Source: Eubacterium sp. 14-2 (GTDB lineage: Bacteria > Bacillota > Clostridia > Lachnospirales > Lachnospiraceae). Taken from it: DNA of 64,000 nucleotides. Both the position numbers and the translations under genes were made by a program. The stretch covers positions 745,725-809,724 of the forward strand of contig NZ_KE159568.1 of NCBI RefSeq assembly GCF_000403845.2, read 5' to 3'. The notes beneath the pieces were generated by a model that worked only from the letters and a program-made list of their open reading frames with translations, was not told where the DNA came from and did not search any database. This document shows positions 54,419 to 63,165 of the stretch, in pieces; position 1 is the stretch's first letter, and every line of letters starts with the position of its first letter.

Positions 54419-55490
54419 ATACGGCAGAACCCAGAAGGGCGGCATCTTCCTGCGCCATCTGTCTGCCGGCTACTTCCATATAATAAACCACTTTTTCATC
54501 ACTGATACTCTGATTAAACCGGTCTGCAAAACACTCCAGTATGTTCTGGGTCACACCTGTCATCACCCGTGCCACCCGGTCTTCATGGGCTTCGCCCCAG
54601 ACCTTTTCCGGAAATACGGCTTCCACCCTTACACGGAACCGTTCCTGATTCACCGGCATAACAGCCATTTTTACATGGAATACCCAGGAAACCATCTCAA
54701 ATCTGGTAAGAAGCAGCCAGATAATAAAATGGAGATTTATACAGAAATACGGGTCCATCTCCTGGGGGCAGCTGTCAATATCCAGCACGACCTGCTGATC
54801 CCGTTCCGGATGCAGGAAATGTTTATAAATATCCCTTCTGACCTCTTCCATTTTCCCGGGGAAGCCTCCCTCCTTTTCCAGAAGCCGGAATAATACTTTC
54901 CTCTCATATTCAATCAGCTTCCATTTTTCCTGTCCGGACAGTTCCGACTCAACATCCCGGACAAATACGTTCAGCAGTGCATGAAGGAATTTCACCAGTT
55001 CTTTCTTTTCCCATGACCGTTCCACAGCCACCCGTTTCAGCATGGCCGCCTTTACCGATGCTTTTTTCAGATTCTGTTCCAGTTCCCGGCGTTCCAGGGC
55101 ATCCGCTTCTTTCCGGTCATATTTGATAAAACCATCCATTATGGCCCCGTACATCTGAAAATAACTCATGGGCCGCTGGAAAATCCGGAATACCTTCCGC
55201 TCATTTACCAGCAGCTTTACATGGGCCAGTTCCAGCCGCCAGGTATATACAATACAGACAGTCCGGGGATAATTGATGTTCAGATATTCAATAATTTTAG
55301 TTCCGTCATAGGTGGGCAGATCCAGCCCTGTGATCACCACCTTATATTTCTTTTTTTTCAGAAGAAATGCCGCCTCCAGGCCGCTGTCAGCCGTATCAAT
55401 TTCCATGGGGCCTTCTCTGCCTTCCATCGCCTCCAGAAATTCCTGGATAATATCTTTATTCTGATTGATAAATAACAGATTATTTTCCAT
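54417..55490 (-). CDS. Degenerate receiver-domain protein of unknown function
   Basis: 357 residues; start behind CGGAGGAAG. Residues about 1-125 look like a response-regulator receiver, but the acidic pair is replaced (LLFINQN), the phospho-acceptor position is Gly55 (VVITGLDLPTYDG), and the KP lysine is Arg (FQRP). Residues 126-357 match no output domain I know; they are basic and helical at first, then have a hydrophobic patch (CINLHFIIWLLLTRF). Possibly a phosphorylation-independent scaffold. Confidence 0.75.
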   Translation of the reverse strand: MENNLLFINQNKDIIQEFLEAMEGREGPMEIDTADSGLEAAFLLKKKKYKVVITGLDLPTYDGTKIIEYLNINYPRTVCIVYTWRLELAHVKLLVNERKVFRIFQRPMSYFQMYGAIMDGFIKYDRKEADALERRELEQNLKKASVKAAMLKRVAVERSWEKKELVKFLHALLNVFVRDVESELSGQEKWKLIEYERKVLFRLLEKEGGFPGKMEEVRRDIYKHFLHPERDQQVVLDIDSCPQEMDPYFCINLHFIIWLLLTRFEMVSWVFHVKMAVMPVNQERFRVRVEAVFPEKVWGEAHEDRVARVMTGVTQNILECFADRFNQSISDEKVVYYMEVAGRQMAQEDAALLGSAV

Positions 55491-55719
55491 TTTTCTTCCT
55501 CCGCGCTTTATTTTACATTTCTGTCTCCATTATAATCGTTTTGAAAGAAAAAATCCATAAATTTCTGAACTGTATTTCTGTTCACAGATTATTCATTTTA
55601 GATTCAAAAAACTTTCATTTCATCAACACGGAAACTTCATTTCTTCCACATATAATAAGAACATAACAAAAGAAAGTCTCAGGTAATTATATAAAATTAC
55701 TTTTTCGAATAAACTTTTT

Positions 55720-55755
55720 CATAATAAATGCCAGGCAGCGGCTGCTGCCTGGCAT
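55720..55755 (-). terminator. Hairpin after glnN
   Basis: ATGCCAGGCAGC pairs perfectly with GCTGCCTGGCAT, then TTATTATG. The remaining intergenic 55491-55719 is AT-rich with nothing else identified. Confidence 0.65.
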
Positions 55756-55832
55756 CCTCCCTTTTCAGGAGCATATACCCATGCAGGGCACCCTGTTTCA
55801 GATCCCCTGCACCGGCGTTTCTTCCTTTTCTC

Positions 55833-57947
55833 TTATACTTCAAAAATCAGATCTCCATAAGACGGCATGGGCCACATATCTTTGTCTACAATCATTTCCA
55901 GTTTATCCACCGGCGCACGAAGTGCATCCATGGCTGTTTTTACCTGATCCCGATAACAGATGGCCTGCTCCCTGCCCTCTGCCATGGCAGATGCCTGGTC
56001 TGCAATTTCCGTCAGATTTTTCAGGGCATTTTTTGACTCTGCAAGGAGTGAAGATACCTCTTTCAGCAAATCTGTCTGTACACTGACATCTGCATCACAT
56101 GCCGCTTTCACAGAATTAATGGAATCTGCAAGAGCTGTGGTATATTTAATCACAGCCGGGATAATCTGTTTTCCTGCCATATCAATCATGGCACGGGCTT
56201 CAATATTCAGGGCTTTTGCATAGCTGTCATAGAGAATCTCGCTTCTGGATATCAGCTCGGCTCTGGTAAATACATTGAATTTTTCAAACAGGGCCACCGC
56301 CTTGTCTGTAATCAGCGCCGGAACTGCGTCCACCATATTGGTGATATTGGGAAGTCCCCGGCGTTCAGCCTCTTCCACCCACTCCGGTGAGTAACCATTT
56401 CCGTTAAAGACAATATCCTGATGGGCGGTGGCCTGTTCTTTGATCAGGTTATGCACTGCCATCTCGAAATCATCTGCTTTTTCCAGCACGTCGCAGGCGT
56501 CGGAAAAGGCTTCTGCCACAATGGTATTCAGCACCACATTGGGAGCTGCAATGGAATCGTTGGAGCCTACCATACGGAATTCAAATTTATTGCCGGTAAA
56601 GGCAAAGGGTGAGGTACGGTTCCGGTCGGTAGCGTCTTTCATAAAATCAGGCAGCGTCTTCACGCCTGTCTGGAGCACTTCCCCTTTCAGGCTTCTGGTG
56701 GCCTCGCCGGTGCTGATTAACTGGGTCAGCACATCCTGAAGCTGTTCGCCAAGGAAAACGGAAATAATGGCAGGAGGCGCTTCGTTGGCGCCCAGTCTGT
56801 GGTCATTTCCGGCGTCTGCGGCAGACTCCCTGAGCAAATCTGCATGTTTATGCACTGCCTTCAGAATACAGGTCAGAACCAGTAAAAACTGAATATTGTC
56901 ATGGGGCGTCTTGCCTGGGTCCAGAATATTAATTCCGTCATCCGTAATAATGGACCAGTTGTTGTGCTTACCGGAACCGTTCACACCTGCAAATGGTTTT
57001 TCATGCAGCAGGCAGGTCATGCCATGACGTCCGGCCACCTTTTTCAGGGTTTCCATTACAAGCTGGTTGTTGTCCACAGCCACATTGGCTTCCGCATAGA
57101 TGGGCGCCAGTTCGTGCTGAGCCGGAGCAACTTCGTTGTGCTGGGTCTTTGCGGTAACTCCCAGCTTCCACAGTTCTTTATTCACATCCCGCATATAAGC
57201 CGCAATCCGTTCCCGGATAGCCCCGAAATAATGGTCGTCCATCTCCTGTCCTTTGGGGGGCATTGCTCCGAATAAGGTACGTCCCGTGAAAATCAGGTCT
57301 TTGCGCTTCAGGTACCTGGCCCGGTCCACCAGAAAATACTCCTGTTCCGGCCCTACGGACGGGGTCACCTTTCTGGATGTGGTATTTCCAAATAATCTCA
57401 GGAGCCGCATGGACTGGATATTAATGGCTTCCATGGAACGCAGCAGCGGCGTTTTCTGGTCTAATGCCTCTCCCGTATAGGAACAGAATGCAGTGGGAAT
57501 ACAGAGAGTCGCTCCTGCTGCGTCCTGCCTTACAAATGCCGGTGAAGTGCAGTCCCAGGCAGTATAGCCTCTTGCCTCAAAAGTTGCCCGCAGCCCGCCG
57601 GAGGGAAATGAAGATGCATCCGGTTCTCCCTTAATCAGCTCTTTGCCGGAAAAGCTCATCAGGACTTTACCGTTGGCCATGGGAGCTGTAATAAAGGAAT
57701 CGTGCTTTTCCGCTGTCACTCCGGTCAGAGGCTGGAACCAGTGGGTATAATGGGTGGCTCCCTTTTCAATGGCCCACTCTTTCATCTCATGGGCAACCAC
57801 GTCTGCAGTTTCCAGATCCAGCTCTCTCCCTTCGCTGATTACGTCCATCAGCCGTTTATACACTTTTTTGGGGAGACGCTCCTGCATCACTGCGTCGTTA
57901 AATACATTTTCCCCAAAGATTTCTGATACGTTGTAATATTCGCTCAT
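55833..57947 (-). CDS. glnN: Glutamine synthetase type III
   Basis: 704 residues from ATG 57947 behind GGAAGAGAG. Type III features: [14 protein letters not shown] (metal Glu), [30 protein letters not shown] and [16 protein letters not shown]. Much longer than type I (about 450). It makes glutamine from glutamate, ammonia and ATP. A terminator-like hairpin in its leader suggests attenuation. Confidence 0.97.
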   Translation of the reverse strand: MSEYYNVSEIFGENVFNDAVMQERLPKKVYKRLMDVISEGRELDLETADVVAHEMKEWAIEKGATHYTHWFQPLTGVTAEKHDSFITAPMANGKVLMSFSGKELIKGEPDASSFPSGGLRATFEARGYTAWDCTSPAFVRQDAAGATLCIPTAFCSYTGEALDQKTPLLRSMEAINIQSMRLLRLFGNTTSRKVTPSVGPEQEYFLVDRARYLKRKDLIFTGRTLFGAMPPKGQEMDDHYFGAIRERIAAYMRDVNKELWKLGVTAKTQHNEVAPAQHELAPIYAEANVAVDNNQLVMETLKKVAGRHGMTCLLHEKPFAGVNGSGKHNNWSIITDDGINILDPGKTPHDNIQFLLVLTCILKAVHKHADLLRESAADAGNDHRLGANEAPPAIISVFLGEQLQDVLTQLISTGEATRSLKGEVLQTGVKTLPDFMKDATDRNRTSPFAFTGNKFEFRMVGSNDSIAAPNVVLNTIVAEAFSDACDVLEKADDFEMAVHNLIKEQATAHQDIVFNGNGYSPEWVEEAERRGLPNITNMVDAVPALITDKAVALFEKFNVFTRAELISRSEILYDSYAKALNIEARAMIDMAGKQIIPAVIKYTTALADSINSVKAACDADVSVQTDLLKEVSSLLAESKNALKNLTEIADQASAMAEGREQAICYRDQVKTAMDALRAPVDKLEMIVDKDMWPMPSYGDLIFEV

Positions 57948-57964
57948 ACACTCTCTTCCTTTCC

Positions 57965-58000
57965 AAAAAAAGGGCATTCCAATTCTACTGGAACGCCCTT
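57965..58000 (-). promoter_or_regulatory. Terminator-like hairpin in the glnN leader
   Basis: On minus, AAGGGCGTTCCA and TGGAATGCCCTT pair and are followed by seven T, ending about 18 bases before the glnN start. Its position after the promoter and before the ribosome binding site suggests attenuation or antitermination. Confidence 0.75.
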
Positions 58001-58029
58001 GTTCTATCGCCTGTTTTCTGTCTGGTAAT

Positions 58030-58058
58030 ACGATACTCTACTTTTCAGTAAAAAGCAA
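58030..58058 (-). promoter_or_regulatory. Promoter of glnN
   Basis: TTGCTT (58058-58053) and TATCGT (58035-58030), 17-base spacer. The transcript leader would be about 75 bases and include the hairpin at 57965-58000. Confidence 0.6.
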
Positions 58059-58174
58059 TAGAAATATCAGAAATATTTTATTTTTTGCTATTCCGAATAA
58101 ATTTATTCGTTTTATTTCTTTTTTTTATGAAATATAGACAATGGTTCTCTGTCTGGCTGTGAAACAATCTTTCT

Positions 58175-59038
58175 TTACGCTTTTCCAACAGAGCCGAATA
58201 ATTCCATTTTCTCTTTTACGGTAGCTTTGATTGCCTCTGTACCAGGAGCCAGCAGCTTTCTGGGATCAAAGCCTTTGCCCTGCTGATCTTTGCCTGCTTC
58301 AATGTATTCTCTGGTTGCTGCTGCAAAGGATAACTGGCACTCTGTATTTACGTTGATCTTAGCCACGCCAAGAGAAATTGCCTTTTTAATCATATCTTCC
58401 GGAATACCTGTACCACCGTGAAGTACCAGCGGCATATCGCCTGTCTGCTGCTGAATGGCATCCAGTGTTTCAAAACTCAGTCCTGCCCAGTTTTCCGGAT
58501 ATTTGCCATGGATATTGCCGATACCTGCTGCCAGCATGTCAACGCCCAGGTCTGCAATTGCCTTACATTCGTTGGGATCTGCACATTCTCCTGTTCCCAC
58601 AACGCCGTCTTCCTCGCCGCCGATAGCTCCAACTTCCGCTTCAATGGACATTCCCTTGTCATGAGCAAGTTTTACCAGCTCTTTTGTCTTCTCCACATTT
58701 TCCTCGATAGGATAGTGGGAACCGTCGAACATAATAGAAGAAAATCCTGCTTCGATACATTTCATACATCCGTCATAGCTGCCATGGTCCAGATGAAGTG
58801 CAACGGGAACTGTGATGTTCAGCTCTTCCAGCATTGCATTTACCATTCCAACTACTGTTTTGAAACCTGTCATGTACTTTCCGGCGCCTTCGGATACACC
58901 CAGAATTACCGGGGATTTCAATTCTTCTGCAGTCAGTAAGACAGCTTTTGTCCACTCCAGATTGTTGATGTTAAAGTGCCCCACTGCGTAGTGTCCTGCT
59001 TTTGCTTTCTGTAACATTTCTTTTGCAGATACTAACAT
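58175..59038 (-). CDS. fba: Class II fructose-1,6-bisphosphate aldolase
   Basis: 287 residues from ATG 59038 behind GGAGGAAGAGAA. Zinc ligands in LHLDHGSYDGCMKCIEAG and GIGNIHGKYP, plus LVLHGGTGIPEDMIKKAI. Cleaves FBP to DHAP and G3P in glycolysis. Single gene. Confidence 0.96.
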   Translation of the reverse strand: MLVSAKEMLQKAKAGHYAVGHFNINNLEWTKAVLLTAEELKSPVILGVSEGAGKYMTGFKTVVGMVNAMLEELNITVPVALHLDHGSYDGCMKCIEAGFSSIMFDGSHYPIEENVEKTKELVKLAHDKGMSIEAEVGAIGGEEDGVVGTGECADPNECKAIADLGVDMLAAGIGNIHGKYPENWAGLSFETLDAIQQQTGDMPLVLHGGTGIPEDMIKKAISLGVAKINVNTECQLSFAAATREYIEAGKDQQGKGFDPRKLLAPGTEAIKATVKEKMELFGSVGKA

Positions 59039-59167
59039 TTCTCTTCCTCCATTTCTGCCCCCTGTCCACGACAGGGAACGCACCTGAATTTCAAATCTTT
59101 CGGCAAACTGTTGGGAACAGTTACATCCTTAGCTATTATATCCTACTTTTTCCAAAAAGAAAAGGTA

Positions 59168-60076
59168 TTATCCTGATAATTCTTTCTTTTTTACCATAAT
59201 CTGAACAGCCTGTTTTCCGTTCTGAATCTCCACCTCACTATGGGTCCCTCCGTATTCTCCGTCCAGGGTCCAGGGGATTTCTTCCAGAGACTTCAGGGTA
59301 ATTCTGTCTGTCTTAAAGGTATAAATCAGGTCCGTATCGTCAATCAGGTTGGTCAGACTTCCGATAATCTCATTCAGCTCTATGGGGTTTTTGGGCATAC
59401 GGATTAACGTAACTTCAAAAAGGCCGTCATCCAGCTCCACATTTTTTCCGGTAATATTTTTAAATCCTCCGGCAGAAGTGGAATTGGTCACCATTCCGTA
59501 GATAAATTCATCCTCAAAAGTATGTCCCTCACAGGTAACCTGAAGATGGTAAGACTGGATACCGGGAATCCGTTTTACTCCCTCCAGCAGATAGGCCAGA
59601 TGGCCGATTCTGTTTTTCAGCTCCTGGCTTGTTGCATAGGATACGTCTGTAAACAGGCCAAACGCCGCGATATAGACAAAATAATCTCCGTTAAAGCTGC
59701 CAATATCACAGCCAAAGGGCTCTCCCTCCACTGCAATTCTGGCTGCCTGCTCCATACTTTTGGGAATATCCAGTGAATTGGCAAAGTCATTGGTACTGCC
59801 TGCGGGAATGTATCCAATGGGCACTTTTTTCTCCCGTCTCATCATTCCTGTTACAGTTTCATCCAGGGTGCCGTCCCCGCCGCTGCAAACCACCAGATCA
59901 TAAACCTCTTCTGTCTCTTCCACCAGTTCCATGGCGTCCTGAGGCTTCTGGGTGGGATATATGGTCACTTCATATCCGCTTTTCACAAACTGATCTACGA
60001 TTTCCGATAATTTATTCTTAATCTGCCCTTTTCCGGAAAAAGGATTATATATAAACAGCAGTTTTTTTCTTTTCAT
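59168..60076 (-). CDS. Diacylglycerol/lipid kinase (YegS/BmrU family)
   Basis: 302 residues. IYNPFSGKG, VVCSGGDGTLDETVTGMM (nucleotide loop) and IPAGSTNDFANSL are diagnostic. It phosphorylates diacylglycerol or related lipids at the membrane. It follows the HPr-like gene by 13 bases and ends the murB-rapZ-whiA transcript. Confidence 0.94.
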   Translation of the reverse strand: MKRKKLLFIYNPFSGKGQIKNKLSEIVDQFVKSGYEVTIYPTQKPQDAMELVEETEEVYDLVVCSGGDGTLDETVTGMMRREKKVPIGYIPAGSTNDFANSLDIPKSMEQAARIAVEGEPFGCDIGSFNGDYFVYIAAFGLFTDVSYATSQELKNRIGHLAYLLEGVKRIPGIQSYHLQVTCEGHTFEDEFIYGMVTNSTSAGGFKNITGKNVELDDGLFEVTLIRMPKNPIELNEIIGSLTNLIDDTDLIYTFKTDRITLKSLEEIPWTLDGEYGGTHSEVEIQNGKQAVQIMVKKKELSG

Positions 60077-60089
60077 GGGGGCGCCTCCC

Positions 60090-60341
60090 TTAATCTTTCA
60101 GAAACTGCCGGACAGACTCCATGGCGTCTGCTTCCCGTTCCCCGTCTGTCATCACTGTGATTTCCTCTCCTTCCGGAAGCCCCAGGCTCATCATTCCCAT
60201 CAGGCTCCTGGCGTTGATACGTTTTCCGTCTTTTTCCAGATAAACACTGCACGAATAGTAATTGGCCACCTGCACCAGCTCTGCCAGTATACGTGCATCC
60301 GCCCCATTTTTAATTCTTATTTTCATGGTTTCCTGCAGCAT
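60090..60341 (-). CDS. Crh-like HPr paralogue lacking the active-site His
   Basis: 83 residues; AAGGAGG 7 bases before ATG. The HPr fold pattern is clear, and the regulatory serine is kept (NARSLMGMMSLG, Ser46), but the His15 site GLHARP reads GADARI (Asp15). In Bacillus, Crh has Gln at this position and lies in the same rapZ-whiA cluster. It therefore cannot act as a PTS phosphocarrier, but could be an HPr-kinase target. Confidence 0.88.
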   Translation of the reverse strand: MLQETMKIRIKNGADARILAELVQVANYYSCSVYLEKDGKRINARSLMGMMSLGLPEGEEITVMTDGEREADAMESVRQFLKD

Positions 60342-60379
60342 AGACCTGCCTCCTTACTTTACGCAGACGAATTCTCGCC

Positions 60380-61339
60380 TTACATATTCTCACAATCTGT
60401 CTGTCTCAGTTCCTGTGCCAGTTCGCATAATCTGCGGAGCCTGTGGTTTACCCCTGATTTCCCCACCGGAGGCTCCAGAAAGGTTCCAAGCTCCTTTAAT
60501 GGGGCCTGGGGATACTGCAGACGAACCAGCGCCACTTCTCTTAAATTATCCGGCAGACTGTCCAGTCCTCTGGTAAGTCTGATATAATTGATGTCTTCCA
60601 CCTGACGTACTGCAGCGCTGACCGTCTTGTTGATGTTGGCTGTCTCGCAGTTTACCTGGCGGTTGACGGAATTGCGCATTTCCTTGATAATCCGTACATT
60701 TTCCAGATTCATCAGGGCCACATGGGCCTCCATGATATTCAGTATATCCACAATCTGAGCCCCTTCTTTCAGATATACCACATGATTTTTCTTGCGCATA
60801 ACCACTTTGGCATCCATGTCAAAGCTGTTGATGATTTCCATCAGCTGTCCGGCCTTTTCTTCTCCTGTGCAGACAATCTCAAAATGATAGGATTTCTCCG
60901 GATCGCTCATGGAACCGGCGCTTAAAAAGGCCCCCCGGATAAAAGCCCGGCGGCAGCAGGATTTCTGTACCAGAATCTTATGCGCCAGCTCTCTGGTGCG
61001 AATATCCTCATTTTTCTCACTGCGCCATTTTACCGCCTGCAGTACCCTGCTGACTTCCTTCTGTCCTGACAGGGAAATCACAAAGGTTCTGCTTTTATGA
61101 AGGTAAATGTTCTGCCGCACTGCAATCCGGCAGGTAACCTGAAAGGTCTGTTTCATCAGAATAAAATATTTCCGGGCCAGGGAAAGATTCTCTGTGTATA
61201 CTCTGAGAATGCTCTCATCCTCTGTTTCTTCCAGCTTTCCGGCAAAGCTCAGAACCGCTGCAATCTCCGCAATCCGGCAGTGTCTGCTTTTATGAATCTG
61301 GCGTGATAATTCTTCTTTTACCTGACCAGAAAAGGACAT
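60380..61339 (-). CDS. whiA: DNA-binding protein WhiA
   Basis: 319 residues. LAGLIDADG-like domain (RAFIRGAFLSAGSMSDPEKSYHFE) and C-terminal HTH (LVRLQYPQAPLKELG, VGKSGVNHRLRRL). Linked to division and sporulation control. Starts 16 bases after rapZ. Confidence 0.96.
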   Translation of the reverse strand: MSFSGQVKEELSRQIHKSRHCRIAEIAAVLSFAGKLEETEDESILRVYTENLSLARKYFILMKQTFQVTCRIAVRQNIYLHKSRTFVISLSGQKEVSRVLQAVKWRSEKNEDIRTRELAHKILVQKSCCRRAFIRGAFLSAGSMSDPEKSYHFEIVCTGEEKAGQLMEIINSFDMDAKVVMRKKNHVVYLKEGAQIVDILNIMEAHVALMNLENVRIIKEMRNSVNRQVNCETANINKTVSAAVRQVEDINYIRLTRGLDSLPDNLREVALVRLQYPQAPLKELGTFLEPPVGKSGVNHRLRRLCELAQELRQTDCENM

Positions 61340-61354
61340 GAATCTCTCCTCCCC

Positions 61355-62230
61355 CTATTTCCCCCGAAGGGCATCCTTCTGGATGTCCCGGTGTTCAATT
61401 TTTATTCCGTATTCTTCCTGATTTTTCAGCCTTTCATACAGTCCGTTGGCAAGGGTTACGGACCGGTGCTTTCCTCCGGTACATCCTATGCTGATTACAA
61501 GCTGGGTTTTGCCCTCGGCAATATAATGGGGAATCAGGAATTTCACCATATCTTCCAGTTTATCCAGAAATGTTCCTGCTTCCGGGTGCTGCATAACAAA
61601 ATCCTGAATTTCCCTGGTATTTCCTGTTTTAGCCCGAAGCCCCTCCACATAATAGGGATTGGGCAGAAACCGCACGTCAAACACCAGGTCGGAATCTGTG
61701 GGAATTCCGTATTTGAAGCCAAAGGAAACTATAGTTACAAACAGATTCTGATAATCCTGGTTCCTCACAAATATTTTCTCCAGCTCTGCTTTCAGCTCTC
61801 TGGTGAGCATGTTGCTGGTGTCCAGAATATAATCTGCCTGCTTCCTCAGAAATTCCAGCCGCATCCGTTCTTTGCGTATGCCTTTGTCCACCCGTTCCCC
61901 TCCTGCCAGGGGATGGGTCCTGCGCGTTTCTTTATATCGTTTGACCAGAACCTCATCTGTGGAATCCAGAAAGAGTATATCAAAGGAAGTACCTGCCTGG
62001 CGAAGCCTGTCCAGAACGTTCTGCAGCTCATCCAGTGACTGGCCGCTGCGGATATCCACTCCCAGGGCCACTTTCTGCAGTTCTGCCCCCGGCACGTCCG
62101 CAAGCTCCGCAAATTTCTCAAGAAGGGCAATCGGAAGGTTATCCACACAAAAATACCCGATATCCTCCATCACTTTCAGAGCCGTACTTTTTCCTGCTCC
62201 GGACATCCCTGTCAAAATCACAAATTTCAC
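61355..62230 (-). CDS. rapZ: RapZ (YvcJ) nucleotide-binding protein
   Basis: 291 residues from GTG 62230 behind GGAGGATAAGCA. P-loop GMSGAGKSTAL, DNLPIALLEKF and the C-terminal IGCTGGKHRSVTLA. RapZ senses envelope precursors or nucleotides; in enterobacteria it controls GlmZ turnover. yvcK, often between rapZ and whiA, is absent here. Confidence 0.96.
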   Translation of the reverse strand: MKFVILTGMSGAGKSTALKVMEDIGYFCVDNLPIALLEKFAELADVPGAELQKVALGVDIRSGQSLDELQNVLDRLRQAGTSFDILFLDSTDEVLVKRYKETRRTHPLAGGERVDKGIRKERMRLEFLRKQADYILDTSNMLTRELKAELEKIFVRNQDYQNLFVTIVSFGFKYGIPTDSDLVFDVRFLPNPYYVEGLRAKTGNTREIQDFVMQHPEAGTFLDKLEDMVKFLIPHYIAEGKTQLVISIGCTGGKHRSVTLANGLYERLKNQEEYGIKIEHRDIQKDALRGK

Positions 62231-62253
62231 TGCTTATCCTCCTTAAACTCCCC

Positions 62254-63165
62254 TTAAAATTCCCCTGTAAACCTGACCTCCGGCTCCAGACGCACACCGG
62301 ACTGTGCTTCCACCCTGTCCTGCACATCCCGGATTAACTGACGGATATCTCCGGCTGTTGCCTGATCCCGGTTGATGACAAATCCGCAATGCTTTTCCGA
62401 CACCTGGGCGCCTCCTACCTGATAGCCCCGAAGTCCTGCATCCTGAATGAGTTTTCCGGCAAAATATCCTTCCGGCCGCTTAAAGGTGCTTCCTGCGCTG
62501 GGATATTCCAGAGGCTGTTTCCCGGTTCTCTGTGCTCTCAGCTCTTCCATCCGCTGCCGGATGGCCTCCTCATCTCCCTTTTGCAGCCTTAACTCTGCCT
62601 CCAGTACAATATAGCGGTTTTCCGGAATACAGCTGTGGCGGTATCCAAGGTCCAGTTCCTGCAGTTCCAGGGTCTTTTCCTCCCCCTCTTCTGTGAGAAC
62701 GGTCACCCTTTCCAGAATCTGTTTCATTTCACCCCCATAGGCGCCGGCGTTCATAACCACCGCACCGCCCATGCTGCCGGGAATTCCTGATGCAAATTCC
62801 ATACCGGTCAGTCCCTGCCGGGCTGCCTGCCAGGCCACAGCCGACAGCAGAGCCCCGGCTTCTGCCCGAACCAGAGTCCCTTCCAGGGTAACAGTTTCCG
62901 CCATCTTTCCCAGCTCTATCACCAGTCCGCGGATCCCTCTGTCTCCCACCAGCAGATTGCTGCCGTTGCCCTTCACCATCCAGGGGATTTCAAACTGTCT
63001 GCACAGTGCAAGCACAGGCCGGATCTGCTGCCCTGTGGGACGCACATAATAATCTGCAGGGCCGCCCACCCGAAAGGTAATGTGCCTGCTCATGGGCTCC
63101 TGTATGAAGCACTGTTCCTCGCCCAGTATCTTTCGTAACTGTTCTGCAAAAATCTCATTCAACAT
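62254..63165 (-). CDS. murB: UDP-N-acetylenolpyruvoylglucosamine reductase
   Basis: 303 residues. FAD motifs GNGSNLLVGDRGIRG and GIPGSMGGAVVMNAGAYGG, active-site Ser in PSAGSTFKRP and C-terminal Glu in LEPEVRF. Type II (lacks the Tyr loop of E. coli MurB). Starts directly at the end of the M18 gene. Confidence 0.96.
   Translation of the reverse strand: MLNEIFAEQLRKILGEEQCFIQEPMSRHITFRVGGPADYYVRPTGQQIRPVLALCRQFEIPWMVKGNGSNLLVGDRGIRGLVIELGKMAETVTLEGTLVRAEAGALLSAVAWQAARQGLTGMEFASGIPGSMGGAVVMNAGAYGGEMKQILERVTVLTEEGEEKTLELQELDLGYRHSCIPENRYIVLEAELRLQKGDEEAIRQRMEELRAQRTGKQPLEYPSAGSTFKRPEGYFAGKLIQDAGLRGYQVGGAQVSEKHCGFVINRDQATAGDIRQLIRDVQDRVEAQSGVRLEPEVRFTGEF

Noticed and set aside
54417-55490. ANTAR antiterminator for the glnN leader
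   Set aside because: The C-terminal part is far longer than ANTAR and lacks its conserved helix pattern; glnN leader lacks the paired hexaloop hairpins.
62138-62148. Single TTATCCACA inside rapZ
   Set aside because: An isolated match within coding sequence is expected by chance.
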